Virus record (IMG/VR): IMGVR_UViG_3300042539_000280 | Location: 100,393-164,392 of that record | Length of the DNA stretch: 64,000 bases | Reading direction: 5' to 3' (one strand) | Source of the DNA: a virus | Shown: positions 7,643 to 15,020 of the stretch, one piece after another | Layout: each line of letters begins with the position of its first letter | Position numbering within the stretch: position 1 is the first letter of the stretch | The notes under the pieces: model-generated | The model's input: only the letters and a program-made list of their open reading frames with translations | What the model was told of the DNA's origin: nothing | Databases searched by the model: none | Position numbers and translations under genes: made by a program

Positions 7643-7726
7643 TCAATTCTCCATGCTAGTAAGAGCAATAAGAGCAAACGCAACCGGCGGAACAAACACT
7701 ACCATAAAGAGAACGATATCAGTCAT
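7643..7726 (-). CDS. Micro membrane protein
   Basis: 27 residues, nearly all hydrophobic (MTDIVLFMVVFVPPVAFALI). Too short for certainty, but the start is placed between tightly packed genes and its stop overlaps the next gene's Shine-Dalgarno region. Confidence 0.4.
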   Translation of the reverse strand: MTDIVLFMVVFVPPVAFALIALTSMEN

Positions 7727-7729
7727 TAA

Positions 7730-7945
7730 TTACTCCCAAGGTTTGGCTTCACCAAGATAACAACGTGCCTGTCTAGTACCTTCAGGATTAACTAGATTAA
7801 GAAACGTGTTACCCCATTCACCGATACGGGTTGACTCGGTGATATGAATAATAGTCCAAATTTGACGGCCGGTGCCAATTTTAATCTTGTCACCGATTAC
7901 AGGATCCCATCGTTTTTCATCTTTAAAGCGATTTGACCTTTTCAT
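7730..7945 (-). CDS. Small hypothetical protein
   Basis: 71 residues, basic N-terminus (MKRSNRFKDEKRWDPVIGDK), then a beta-rich part (GRQIWTIIHITESTRIGEWG) that could be a small barrel. Not recognised. Confidence 0.6.
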   Translation of the reverse strand: MKRSNRFKDEKRWDPVIGDKIKIGTGRQIWTIIHITESTRIGEWGNTFLNLVNPEGTRQARCYLGEAKPWE

Positions 7946-7947
7946 TA

Positions 7948-8106
7948 TTAATCCTCCAGATTAAGAGTGCCGGGAACGATCCAATAGGACTCGGACGGAT
8001 ATTTGCCGCTATTGTGATTAGCACAATAGTAAGCAACCATCCAATCGTTATCAAAACCATCGGGTTCGAATACCGAAAGAGCATAGATATGACGCATAAA
8101 ATACAT
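7948..8106 (-). CDS. Tiny early-region protein with YWIVPGT motif
   Basis: 52 residues (MYFMRHIYALSVFEPDGFDN), ending SESYWIVPGTLNLED, a paralog of the product at 7257-7412. Its start overlaps the stop of the upstream gene (TAATG). Confidence 0.6.
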   Translation of the reverse strand: MYFMRHIYALSVFEPDGFDNDWMVAYYCANHNSGKYPSESYWIVPGTLNLED

Positions 8107-8285
8107 TATATTTCCTCTCCACATTGGCCGAATTGATATATTTCGTCCAGTTCAACCTTACGGATATAAACGTCACTGTCTTTCAGAGACAATACATAAT
8201 CACGAGCCTTCACATAACTGGAGAATATGCCCATTAATTGCTCGCCCTCATAAGCGATTGACCATATTACAGCGAAAACTTCCAT
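8106..8285 (-). CDS. Tiny early-region protein
   Basis: 59 residues (MEVFAVIWSIAYEGEQLMGI), then FSSYVKARDYVLSLKDSDVYIRKVE. Same layout as the product of 6372-6551. Unknown function. Confidence 0.6.
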   Translation of the reverse strand: MEVFAVIWSIAYEGEQLMGIFSSYVKARDYVLSLKDSDVYIRKVELDEIYQFGQCGEEI

Positions 8286-8289
8286 GATA

Positions 8290-8454
8290 TTAACCTTTCG
8301 TTAGTTTAACCTTAGAAACAGTATAACCCTTCTTCGGGCGTTTCACAGGTTTGGCCACTTTAATTGTACCGCCATTCTCAAAATAGTTAGTGAGGGCGTT
8401 AAGAGTGCCAAGGTCCAGGTTAAAGGACTTTTTAACGAAACGGGCGTTAGACAT
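8290..8454 (-). CDS. Tiny basic early-region protein
   Basis: 54 residues, very basic C-terminal half (KVAKPVKRPKKGYTVSKVKL). It is the first gene behind promoter copy C, with a GGAAAATATC leader before ATG. It may bind nucleic acid; not recognised. Confidence 0.6.
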   Translation of the reverse strand: MSNARFVKKSFNLDLGTLNALTNYFENGGTIKVAKPVKRPKKGYTVSKVKLTKG

Positions 8455-8486
8455 GATATTTTCCTTTCAATCTCGATTGTTGACGT

Positions 8487-8515
8487 ATCCTAGCACAACG
8501 GAACGGCATTGTCAA
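8487..8515 (-). promoter_or_regulatory. Sigma70-like promoter with upstream element (copy C)
   Basis: Minus-strand TTGACA (8515-8510), 17-base spacer with ccgttcc and tgtgc, TAGGAT (8492-8487). It heads the array of tiny genes ending near 6211. Confidence 0.82.
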
Positions 8516-8536
8516 TGTAAACTGGCACGGAACTGG

Positions 8537-8553
8537 TGCGACATGATGACGCA
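8537..8553. promoter_or_regulatory. Palindromic element (copy C)
   Basis: TGCGACA-TGA-TGACGCA, followed on the plus strand by CCCTTAGTCTATAG; 21 bases upstream of the -35, the same distance as in copies A, B and D. Confidence 0.72.
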
Positions 8554-8587
8554 CCCTTAGTCTATAGAGTCGGTAGAGTGTTGTCAT

Positions 8588-8908
8588 TCACCGAACGTCT
8601 GTATTGAGGGCGGGAGAGAGGTCACGGATCAATTCCCGCTCACGGAGGTGAGCCTCGGCCTTGCCTCGAACCACCTCATAATAGCAGACCTCGAACGCCT
8701 CCGGACCGTATTTCCGTATCGCCTTGCATAAGGCCCAGTCCCTGCCTTCGGTAAGGGCTCGGCGGACATGCTTTTGCCAGCGACGGATAACAGACTTGGA
8801 CACGGCTGATTTGTCTACATACGTCACACCGATATACTCTAAACCATTGACGGATAAAGAATATATGACATGCTTACGGTCGGAACGTGATTTGCGCTTT
8901 TTGATCAT
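8588..8908 (-). CDS. GIY-YIG nuclease-like protein
   Basis: The 106-residue protein has VIYSLSVNGLEYIGVT, the GIY...YIG strand pair, followed by a helix with RRWQKHVRRAL and a later glutamate in LRERELIRDL, fitting a minimal GIY-YIG endonuclease domain. Free-standing homing-type nucleases of this kind are common in T4-like phages. The ATG lies only five bases after the promoter -10, so the mRNA would be nearly leaderless. Confidence 0.7.
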   Translation of the reverse strand: MIKKRKSRSDRKHVIYSLSVNGLEYIGVTYVDKSAVSKSVIRRWQKHVRRALTEGRDWALCKAIRKYGPEAFEVCYYEVVRGKAEAHLRERELIRDLSPALNTDVR

Positions 8909-8913
8909 GCTGC

Positions 8914-8941
8914 ATTATAGCACAAGGAACGGAATAGGCAA
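8914..8941 (-). promoter_or_regulatory. Sigma70-like promoter with upstream element (copy D)
   Basis: Minus-strand TTGCCT (8941-8936), 16-base spacer with ccgttcc and tgtgc, perfect TATAAT (8919-8914). The downstream ATG is at 8908, leaving no room for a leader. Confidence 0.85.
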
Positions 8942-8948
8942 TAAAAAA

Positions 8949-9004
8949 GGTATGTAAACGACTGCGACAGGATGTCGCACCCTGACCTTGGCCGTTTACA
9001 TACC
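8949..9004. promoter_or_regulatory. Nested palindromic element (copy D)
   Basis: Inner perfect repeat TGCGACA-GGA-TGTCGCA (8963-8979) inside a perfect 12-base outer inverted repeat GGTATGTAAACG (8949-8960) and CGTTTACATACC (8993-9004). Confidence 0.78.
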
Positions 9005-9041
9005 TATAAATCTACCGGAATAGTAGAGTGTTTACAATAGA

Positions 9042-9239
9042 TTAATGCTCGTAAAAATCGTCCACTTCGTCAAAATCCTCGGTGTGTTCCATCCACGCCT
9101 TCTTGAGGTTCTTGAGAGGACGCTTTTTAGAAACCTCAGATTGAGGTCTTTCTAGGCGTTTGCCGCCATACTTGCGATCCTCTTCCTGGAGTTCGGCGTA
9201 GATAGAGTCGATAGGATTATGCGATTTCATCTTAGTCAT
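9042..9239 (-). CDS. Small charged hypothetical protein
   Basis: 65 residues from ATG 9239 (MTKMKSHNPIDSIYAELQEED), rich in Lys, Arg, Glu and Asp, likely disordered. It is the last gene of its transcript, directly before the copy D element. Not recognised. Confidence 0.55.
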   Translation of the reverse strand: MTKMKSHNPIDSIYAELQEEDRKYGGKRLERPQSEVSKKRPLKNLKKAWMEHTEDFDEVDDFYEH

Positions 9240-9240
9240 G

Positions 9241-9654
9241 TCATGCAGCCTTGTAAAGTTTAAGTCCTTTAAGTTTGAAATTGTCCCGCCAGGCATCAAA
9301 CGATGGTCCGTGTCCGACAGGTTCATCATAAATGTATTGGAAATGGTGTATCATTTCATGGGCCAATACCTCAACAAACATTTTCTCATTTTCAAAACTT
9401 TTGCACATGCTTATCTTGGAGGGTTTACCACGTTTCTTACAGTTGTAATAGTATAGTGCATAAACGTCTCCATACTTCTTATGTTTAGATATAAAGATTT
9501 TCTTTACAGGTTCAAGTAGACCACCAAATATTTGTTCATTTAGAATGTGGAACCATTCCCAACAAGCATCAACGGTGGGTTTATATTTCACGTTATCATA
9601 TTGTAGCGACTTGAGTTTTCTCCTATTTTGGTAGTAGTCCGTCAAATGCTTCAT
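9241..9654 (-). CDS. SprT-like zinc metallopeptidase
   Basis: The 137-residue protein has HEMIHH at 99-104, the HExxH zinc site, and a third ligand region VGHGPSF near 114-119, as in SprT/Spartan-type proteases, which act on DNA-protein crosslinks in cellular organisms. WFHILNEQIFGG is the usual SprT N-terminal helix. Small SprT-like genes are common in T4-like phages. Overlaps the gene upstream by 32 bases. Confidence 0.82.
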   Translation of the reverse strand: MKHLTDYYQNRRKLKSLQYDNVKYKPTVDACWEWFHILNEQIFGGLLEPVKKIFISKHKKYGDVYALYYYNCKKRGKPSKISMCKSFENEKMFVEVLAHEMIHHFQYIYDEPVGHGPSFDAWRDNFKLKGLKLYKAA

Positions 9655-10051
9655 TCACAAGTGCCTCGGTTAGATATGGTGTTTTTAGATCCTTCTTTAG
9701 CATGTTAGCAAACACTTCGGCCTCTTTTGGTTCAAGTGACTCCAAAATCTGGATAAGGAGTTCTTCTTTACGTTTATCAGTCAATGCCGGAGGCGTTCTA
9801 GGATTACCTTCTTGAAAGAGATATGCCCGCTGCAATGCAGAGGTCATATGATCATATGACATACCTGGTGGTACATGCTCCTTCTTATACTCAGGAACCT
9901 TTACATTGAATTTTACATTAGGATGAAAGACCGCCTGTAGGACATTTCTCAATGCCCAGTTATCATTCTTCCGTAGAACTCCAATACGGTCCTGTTTTGT
10001 CTTGGCGGTTCTAAATTCATCAAGAACCTCATAAATGTTTCTAATAGCCAT
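9623..10051 (-). CDS. Conserved T4-like phage hypothetical protein
   Basis: 142 residues (IRNIYEVLDEFRTAKTKQDR), then IGVLRKNDNWALRNVLQAVF, a pattern I associate with a conserved family in marine T4-like phages. Function unknown. The start overlaps the RNase H stop (TGATG). Helical, cytoplasmic. Confidence 0.65.
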   Translation of the reverse strand: MAIRNIYEVLDEFRTAKTKQDRIGVLRKNDNWALRNVLQAVFHPNVKFNVKVPEYKKEHVPPGMSYDHMTSALQRAYLFQEGNPRTPPALTDKRKEELLIQILESLEPKEAEVFANMLKKDLKTPYLTEALVNEAFDGLLPK

Positions 10052-10911
10052 CAAAAGTCTCCGATGGACTCAATCATTGCTTTGAGTCCTTTCTGTATAA
10101 AATAGTCAAACATTACCTGTTTAGTGGCAGGTTTGGCATCTTCAAATGCCGTGACAATGCTGGTCTGAACCTCGTTTGGTATATAGTCAAAATCGACTAG
10201 AGTTTGGTTACGCTTGAAACCACGAAGCATAGTATCGGTGGTGCAGAATGCCTCGACATCCTGTCCGATCCACTCCTGTAATTTCTTGCTGCTAATGACC
10301 TTCTGGCGTTCACCAGCGGCGAAGCAATTGTCGGGCGACAGAAAGTTAGGAATCCCATCACCACGATCACCTTTGATAATATGCTCACGCACGAAGGTCT
10401 TGGGATCGTCAATCTTGATGAACCGCTTTAGAATAGGCGAATACTGTGTAACATTAGGATACTTCTGCAACTGGCCAAAGTCCTTGTCAGATGACAGAAT
10501 AAGGACTTCACCATGAGGCGCCAGACGGGCAGCAAGGACGGCAATAACATCGTCCGCTTCCGCACCATGAACGTCAATAACCTTGTAAGGGAAAAATTCT
10601 TTGAGTTCGTCTCTAATCTTGTTTAGGACATCAAAGATCATACCCCAATCATAACCAGAGGACTCACGGTCATGCTTACGCTGGGACTTATAGAAAGGGA
10701 AATAGTCCTTGCGCCAGTAATGTCGATTGTCACAACAAAGCACCACATTAGGATACTTTGACTTGAATTGACGCACATTGGCACGAATAGTATTGATACA
10801 CATATGACGGATTAAGTCCTCATTCAATTCATTGGACTTAGCCACATGCTTTAGGTGTTGCATTAGATTGGAGATTAGTACCTGATTTAGGTCAATCAAC
10901 ATATATGACAT
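10051..10911 (-). CDS. rnh: RNase H / 5'-3' exonuclease (T4 Rnh-like)
   Basis: The 286-residue protein is a FEN/T4 RNase H family nuclease that removes RNA primers from lagging strands. Metal-ligand acidic motifs are visible: MLIDLNQ at the start, CCDNRHYWR, HGAEADDV, LSSDKDFGQL and GDRGDGIPN. MSYMLIDLN at 10911 is preferred as start because AAGGAATAT precedes it; a longer frame would overlap the upstream gene. Confidence 0.9.
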   Translation of the reverse strand: MSYMLIDLNQVLISNLMQHLKHVAKSNELNEDLIRHMCINTIRANVRQFKSKYPNVVLCCDNRHYWRKDYFPFYKSQRKHDRESSGYDWGMIFDVLNKIRDELKEFFPYKVIDVHGAEADDVIAVLAARLAPHGEVLILSSDKDFGQLQKYPNVTQYSPILKRFIKIDDPKTFVREHIIKGDRGDGIPNFLSPDNCFAAGERQKVISSKKLQEWIGQDVEAFCTTDTMLRGFKRNQTLVDFDYIPNEVQTSIVTAFEDAKPATKQVMFDYFIQKGLKAMIESIGDF

Positions 10912-10945
10912 TTTATATTCCTTGTTTGATACACTTATGGTATCA

Positions 10946-11338
10946 TCATTCTTCTTCGCTGTCAACCTTTTCCTTGGCGATTTCTTCAATCATTTTGGCA
11001 ATCTGATCCGCAATCTGTTCCTGGGTAAGGCCTTCAATATTTCCTTCCAATAGTTTCACATTGTCGTCAATAAACATATGGAGGTGATGATCAAGACCCA
11101 ATGAACGATAAATGGTGGCACGGAGAGAATCCACGACGAGGACAAAATCTTTGGCAAAGGCCTTATTTTCCACCTCAATGTCATAGTTATCCAGTTCTGT
11201 GAGAAGAAACCCGGCCAGTTCATCAACAACAGAGTCAGCAAACTTTTTGTCCGCTTTCTTGGCCCTCGCCTGATGGATTTCCTCCGGTAGTTCTCGGACT
11301 ACCTTGCTTTTGGGAAACTCGATTACTTTGTCAGTCAT
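10946..11338 (-). CDS. Conserved T4-like phage hypothetical protein
   Basis: 130 residues, acidic and helical (KKFADSVVDELAGFLLTELD), with an acidic tail. Similar genes occur next to RNase H in T4-like phages, but the function is unknown. No signal or metal site. Confidence 0.6.
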   Translation of the reverse strand: MTDKVIEFPKSKVVRELPEEIHQARAKKADKKFADSVVDELAGFLLTELDNYDIEVENKAFAKDFVLVVDSLRATIYRSLGLDHHLHMFIDDNVKLLEGNIEGLTQEQIADQIAKMIEEIAKEKVDSEEE

Positions 11339-11457
11339 TTCTTATCCTTGTTCTTTAGATCGTAGAATGTGGCAGCAACTACTATGATCCATGTCATAAT
11401 ACCTACTACCATGCCAAGATATATGCATGTCCATCCAAATGCTTCTGTAGGTGTCAT
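11335..11457 (-). CDS. Small membrane protein
   Basis: 40 residues with one transmembrane segment (CIYLGMVVGIMTWIIVVAATF). Starts and stops overlap both neighbours by ATGA, supporting a real gene. Function unknown. Confidence 0.5.
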   Translation of the reverse strand: MTPTEAFGWTCIYLGMVVGIMTWIIVVAATFYDLKNKDKK

Positions 11458-12587
11458 TTCAGCACTCTCAAAAGGATTGTATCGACGTTGATACGACCGG
11501 TTGCCTTACTCTCTTTTGTAGTTAGGCATTTCATAATGTTACGCAAGTCTACCTTACCAGCCTTCAAGACCTGTTGGACTTGTTCTTCGGGTTTACGGAG
11601 TTTCTTTGTAATCGAAACTGCCTCGTCAAATCCGATAATCGTAGACCCTCTGACCGAAAGGCCATCACGATCCACGGCATGGTACACAGTAAGATTGCGA
11701 GTTTTAGTATTGAATACCCAAAGTTGCGAAGCACCGATTATTCCTTTCGGGTCGATAGAGGTTAGAGTATCGGCAGAGGCACAGTAGTTCATCTTTGCCA
11801 CCAATACATGAGGCGGCTTGACTTTCTTCTTACGAGGTTTGCGGATTGCCTTGCCGGCTTCCTCAACCTCGTCCATGTGGTCTACAATCTTCTTGATGAA
11901 TAGACCTAGAATTTTAAGAACCGGCTTACGCCATCCACGATACGCTTCCACAAGGTCGGGGTCTTTACCAGCCTGGGCCTCGGTGATTTCTTCGTATTGA
12001 GGACGGAAGTGTTCTGCAATCCTCGACGCAATTTGCGGTTTAATTCCCTTCTCAATGGACCACTTCTTAACATCGAATTGAATAACTCCTTCTTGGAAGA
12101 AAACGTCTGTCTGTTCTTCAAGTTCACCGATTAGTTCGGACGCTTTCGCATTGATGCGATCTTGGATAGAAACAACTTTTTGAACCGGCTGTTCCGCTTC
12201 ATCTTCGGTCGTTTCCACAACATTCGCCGTGAGTTCTCTAATCTTTGTTTCAACCTTTTTCCATACATCATCGGGTAGGTTGGAACCGGTAGCCAGTAAT
12301 CGGCAGTTCCATCCGACGTTATGGAGGTCGATGGCCTTGACCGAAGCCAGTTTTCTAGTAATGTCTTTATCATACTTGATAGACTTTAGGTAGGATATTG
12401 TGAAGTTCTTGGCATCTTCACTGGAATAAAAGTAGTTAAACCAGCTATAAGCAAGTGCCATTTCTGACTGTGTGGAGTCCTCGGTCACAGTGGGTTCCGG
12501 ACCGAGGTACTTTTCGTCTGCAAACTTTGGTCGTCTGACCACTGCCGACTTTCTCACTTTTTTCTCCTTATCCGAAGATTTTTCCAT
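11454..12587 (-). CDS. Conserved T4-like phage protein, unknown function
   Basis: 377 residues from ATG 12587 (AAGGATT upstream). Basic, disordered N-terminus, a helical middle, a K/R-rich linker (RKPRKKKVKP) near 265 and a beta-rich C-terminus (LWVFNTKTRNLTVYHAVDRD). I recognise it as a conserved protein of T4-like marine phages without a known role. DNA contact is possible from the basic linker, but this is inference. Confidence 0.65.
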   Translation of the reverse strand: MEKSSDKEKKVRKSAVVRRPKFADEKYLGPEPTVTEDSTQSEMALAYSWFNYFYSSEDAKNFTISYLKSIKYDKDITRKLASVKAIDLHNVGWNCRLLATGSNLPDDVWKKVETKIRELTANVVETTEDEAEQPVQKVVSIQDRINAKASELIGELEEQTDVFFQEGVIQFDVKKWSIEKGIKPQIASRIAEHFRPQYEEITEAQAGKDPDLVEAYRGWRKPVLKILGLFIKKIVDHMDEVEEAGKAIRKPRKKKVKPPHVLVAKMNYCASADTLTSIDPKGIIGASQLWVFNTKTRNLTVYHAVDRDGLSVRGSTIIGFDEAVSITKKLRKPEEQVQQVLKAGKVDLRNIMKCLTTKESKATGRINVDTILLRVLK

Positions 12588-12861
12588 AATCCTTAAACTC
12601 GTTGATGACACAAATACCATCCTCTAGGTAATGGTATTCCTGTTCCATTTCTTCGGCATGATCTAATGCCTCATTCAGGGTATGATAGACCTCTGCATCC
12701 TGGAAGATATCACGCATTGCTTCCAGATTGCCTTCCCATTTGAAAGTTTCTTCATTGAACTTTCCATAAATGGAGTCGATGGCCTGGGCATATGCTACAC
12801 GATATTCAGGACCCTTTTCACTCTCCGTTAGGAGAACATAGATGCCATTATCAGCAGACAT
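12568..12861 (-). CDS. MSADNGIYVL-type conserved phage protein
   Basis: 97 residues beginning MSADNGIYVLLTESEKGPEY, a start shared by many phage proteins of unknown function. The acidic C-terminal half (NEALDHAEEMEQEYHYLEDG) is helical. Confidence 0.65.
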   Translation of the reverse strand: MSADNGIYVLLTESEKGPEYRVAYAQAIDSIYGKFNEETFKWEGNLEAMRDIFQDAEVYHTLNEALDHAEEMEQEYHYLEDGICVINEFKDYGKIFG

Positions 12862-12959
12862 TACTTACCCTTCTTTCCCTTGAGACGGCGTGCCTTACGC
12901 TTGGTCGATCCAATCTTGCGACGACCCTTGCGTGGTCGGTTCTTATGTGGGTGCGGCAT
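12861..12959 (-). CDS. 32-residue highly basic peptide
   Basis: Sixteen of 32 residues are Lys or Arg (core KNRPRKGRRKIGSTKRKARR). GGAGTAG precedes the ATG, and the stop overlaps the next start (TAATG). The composition resembles tiny ribosomal or RNA-binding proteins, but I cannot assign a family. Confidence 0.6.
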   Translation of the reverse strand: MPHPHKNRPRKGRRKIGSTKRKARRLKGKKGK

Positions 12960-12962
12960 ATT

Positions 12963-13235
12963 CTACTCCTTCAAAAGTTGTTTCACTGAATCATATCGGA
13001 ATGAACGCCATCCACCAGCATCGATATCCCATACCGCTTGGACGTTATCATTCAACTGCCGAGCATTTTGAGGAACTTGTCCGTCATACTCGGAAAGCAT
13101 AGCAGGTTCCACCTGCGGAACATATAGATCGGAAAGAGTGGCCCGCATAGTGCGTTCCGTACCGTCGGCTTTCTCAAAGACTACGGTAACAACCCCATTC
13201 TTTAGATCCTCACGCAAAGCATATTTATCAATCAT
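12963..13235 (-). CDS. DUF2693/WYL_2-like small protein
   Basis: 90 residues with KNGVVTVVFEKADGTERTMRATL and a C-terminal VWDIDAGGWRSFRYDSV, the layout of the small phage family annotated DUF2693 (SH3-like). The start at 13235 has AAGGA at proper spacing. Function unknown. Confidence 0.68.
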   Translation of the reverse strand: MIDKYALREDLKNGVVTVVFEKADGTERTMRATLSDLYVPQVEPAMLSEYDGQVPQNARQLNDNVQAVWDIDAGGWRSFRYDSVKQLLKE

Positions 13236-13237
13236 GG

Positions 13238-13465
13238 TCATTTTCCTTCGTTGAGCAATTTTTCAAGTTCATTATAACCGCCGATGAACACTTTGTCAAC
13301 TGTTATTATAGGAAAAGTTCTGGCGTCTGGGAACATTTCCAAGATGGTGTCACGGTCAAAGTCCTTACCTAACTTATGGACAACGTGTTCTTTTGCCTTG
13401 AGTTTTAGTAGTGTAATTGCCTTGTCGCAAAAGACACATTGGTCTTTAGAATATACTGTAATCAT
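13238..13465 (-). CDS. Glutaredoxin
   Basis: 75 residues with the CVFC redox site (10-13), TFPIITVD (cis-proline) and a GGYNELEKLL C-terminal glutathione-site motif. Phage glutaredoxins can feed electrons to ribonucleotide reductase; the class II RNR gene here makes that link plausible, although class II enzymes usually use thioredoxin. Confidence 0.92.
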   Translation of the reverse strand: MITVYSKDQCVFCDKAITLLKLKAKEHVVHKLGKDFDRDTILEMFPDARTFPIITVDKVFIGGYNELEKLLNEGK

Positions 13466-14046
13466 CTAAACGGTGCTCCTGTAATCCAACCGACTAAACT
13501 ATGTCGGGTTCCTTTTGTTGTGGGTGTAACGCTATGAAGAATGTATGAGGGAAAGGCAATCACTGTGCCCTGTTTTCGTGATGCTTTGGTGGGTTCTCCA
13601 CCTAAAAAGAATTGTAGTTCTCCGCCTTCATATTCACTTTCATCAGTCAACTGTATAACGATGGTTAGTTTTCTGACCAGGCCTTTTAGTAACTTGTCGG
13701 TATGTTCACTATAATGTCCTGATGGAGCATTGTATTCTGTAAACTGTAGACCTTCTTGGAAACCCCAAATATCAAAATTGAAACACTTATTGTTGATAGG
13801 TATCACATATGCAGTTATCTTATCAAATAACCAATCAAATTCTTTATTGTCATAGTCAATGAAACAAATCTTGCTATCCCGGATATTCTGATTATATACC
13901 GAATCCTTTTGTTGCTGGATTTCAGCCGTTTCAAGGTATAACTTTTTAGACTGTTCTATGATCCTTTGACATTCTTCGGGACTAAAAACATTATGTGAAA
14001 AGACATAATTTTCCACGCTATCATTCTTACAATAATCAGGTAACAT
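13462..14046 (-). CDS. 2OG-Fe(II) oxygenase-like protein
   Basis: 194 residues of the P4Hc type: HYSEHTDK gives HxD, LHSVTPTTKGTRHSLVGW gives the distal histidine and the 2-oxoglutarate-binding arginine, and YEGGELQFF matches the GGEL strand. Similar phage proteins are annotated as prolyl 4-hydroxylase-like. Substrate unknown. TGATG overlap with the upstream gene fixes the start. Confidence 0.87.
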   Translation of the reverse strand: MLPDYCKNDSVENYVFSHNVFSPEECQRIIEQSKKLYLETAEIQQQKDSVYNQNIRDSKICFIDYDNKEFDWLFDKITAYVIPINNKCFNFDIWGFQEGLQFTEYNAPSGHYSEHTDKLLKGLVRKLTIVIQLTDESEYEGGELQFFLGGEPTKASRKQGTVIAFPSYILHSVTPTTKGTRHSLVGWITGAPFR

Positions 14047-14444
14047 CACTTTCCTTTCACATGAGACTTTCTAACTCTAACCATAATCCATTCGTTATAG
14101 TATTGTTCGGAGATTAGTGCGTCCCTGTCAAACTGTTCTTTAGCTTCATAATACGACGCTTCGCCTTTGCTCTTACATAGACGGATGATTTCTCGTGAAA
14201 ATTTTTCCTTACCGAAGATTTCAACATGCTGGAGAAGTTCTTTATTGCTGCCATAGTAATCTAACCAATCTGAATCCACCTGTTTCTTGACACGTTTCCC
14301 CTTCTTCTTGGCGGTGCGAGTGAATTTGAATAGTTTTTTCCCAACGTATTTACGTCCTGTCGGAAGGCAGGTGATAACGTAAACGAAGGCCTGATAACCT
14401 TCGGGGATTTCGGTGAGGGGTTCGTTGTTATAGGTCCATGTCAT
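14046..14444 (-). CDS. GIY-YIG (Seg-like) endonuclease
   Basis: 132 residues with AFVYVITCLPTGRKYVGKK, the GIY-YIG core, and a glutamate-bearing helix EASYYEAKEQFDRDAL. This matches free-standing Seg-type homing nucleases of T4-like phages. It lies between two small genes with no sign of an intron. Confidence 0.75.
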   Translation of the reverse strand: MTWTYNNEPLTEIPEGYQAFVYVITCLPTGRKYVGKKLFKFTRTAKKKGKRVKKQVDSDWLDYYGSNKELLQHVEIFGKEKFSREIIRLCKSKGEASYYEAKEQFDRDALISEQYYNEWIMVRVRKSHVKGK

Positions 14445-14457
14445 AGACCTATATAGG

Positions 14458-14673
14458 TCATTCCTCGTATTCTATTTCAGGTGGATACTTTTCGTTCCAA
14501 ACTTCATCAAATGCTGAGTCTATGTCGAGACATTCTTCCAGGTTCTTGGCATCAAAGTCCTCAAATACTTCTAGTAGAACCTCATATACTTCTTTCCTAT
14601 CATCATATGAAACATCACCTTCTGATAGTCTTTCCAATATCTGTCCTAGAACCTGTGTACCTTGGGCTTTCAT
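14458..14673 (-). CDS. Small acidic hypothetical protein
   Basis: 71 residues, very acidic (VYEVLLEVFEDFDAKNLEEC), helical. Unrecognised. ATGA overlap with the upstream gene. Confidence 0.55.
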   Translation of the reverse strand: MKAQGTQVLGQILERLSEGDVSYDDRKEVYEVLLEVFEDFDAKNLEECLDIDSAFDEVWNEKYPPEIEYEE

Positions 14674-15020
14674 TCTTGCTTACCTTTCTTGTTGTAAAAG
14701 TAAGACATATAGGCTTGGAACGAATCAACCATCATTTTGTATCCGATATTGGACGCCATCATAAAATTTCTGTACCACTCATATGAGGTACTCCTGGCCA
14801 GTATGTCTGGGTTTTCTTGTTTCTTTCGTTTGTGTTTCTTTTGTAATAATGTCTTGTCATCAATCATAGTCTCTAAGAATTGTATTCTCTTTTCATTCGC
14901 TTCTTGACAAGAAAGCAAGTAAGGATCAGGACCCATCACCTTTCTTGCTTTTCTCATCTTCTTTGCTATGTGTCTTGCGACATGTAGTTGATCAAGTAAA
15001 ATTTCATCCAGTTCATTCAT
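14670..15020 (-). CDS. Hypothetical protein
   Basis: 116 residues, basic and helical, with a KKHKRKKQENPD segment in the middle. No recognised family; cytoplasmic. Confidence 0.55.
   Translation of the reverse strand: MNELDEILLDQLHVARHIAKKMRKARKVMGPDPYLLSCQEANEKRIQFLETMIDDKTLLQKKHKRKKQENPDILARSTSYEWYRNFMMASNIGYKMMVDSFQAYMSYFYNKKGKQE

Noticed and set aside
10912-10989. N-terminal extension of RNase H
   Set aside because: Not needed for the fold; the ATG at 10911 has a proper ribosome-binding site and the extension overlaps the upstream gene.
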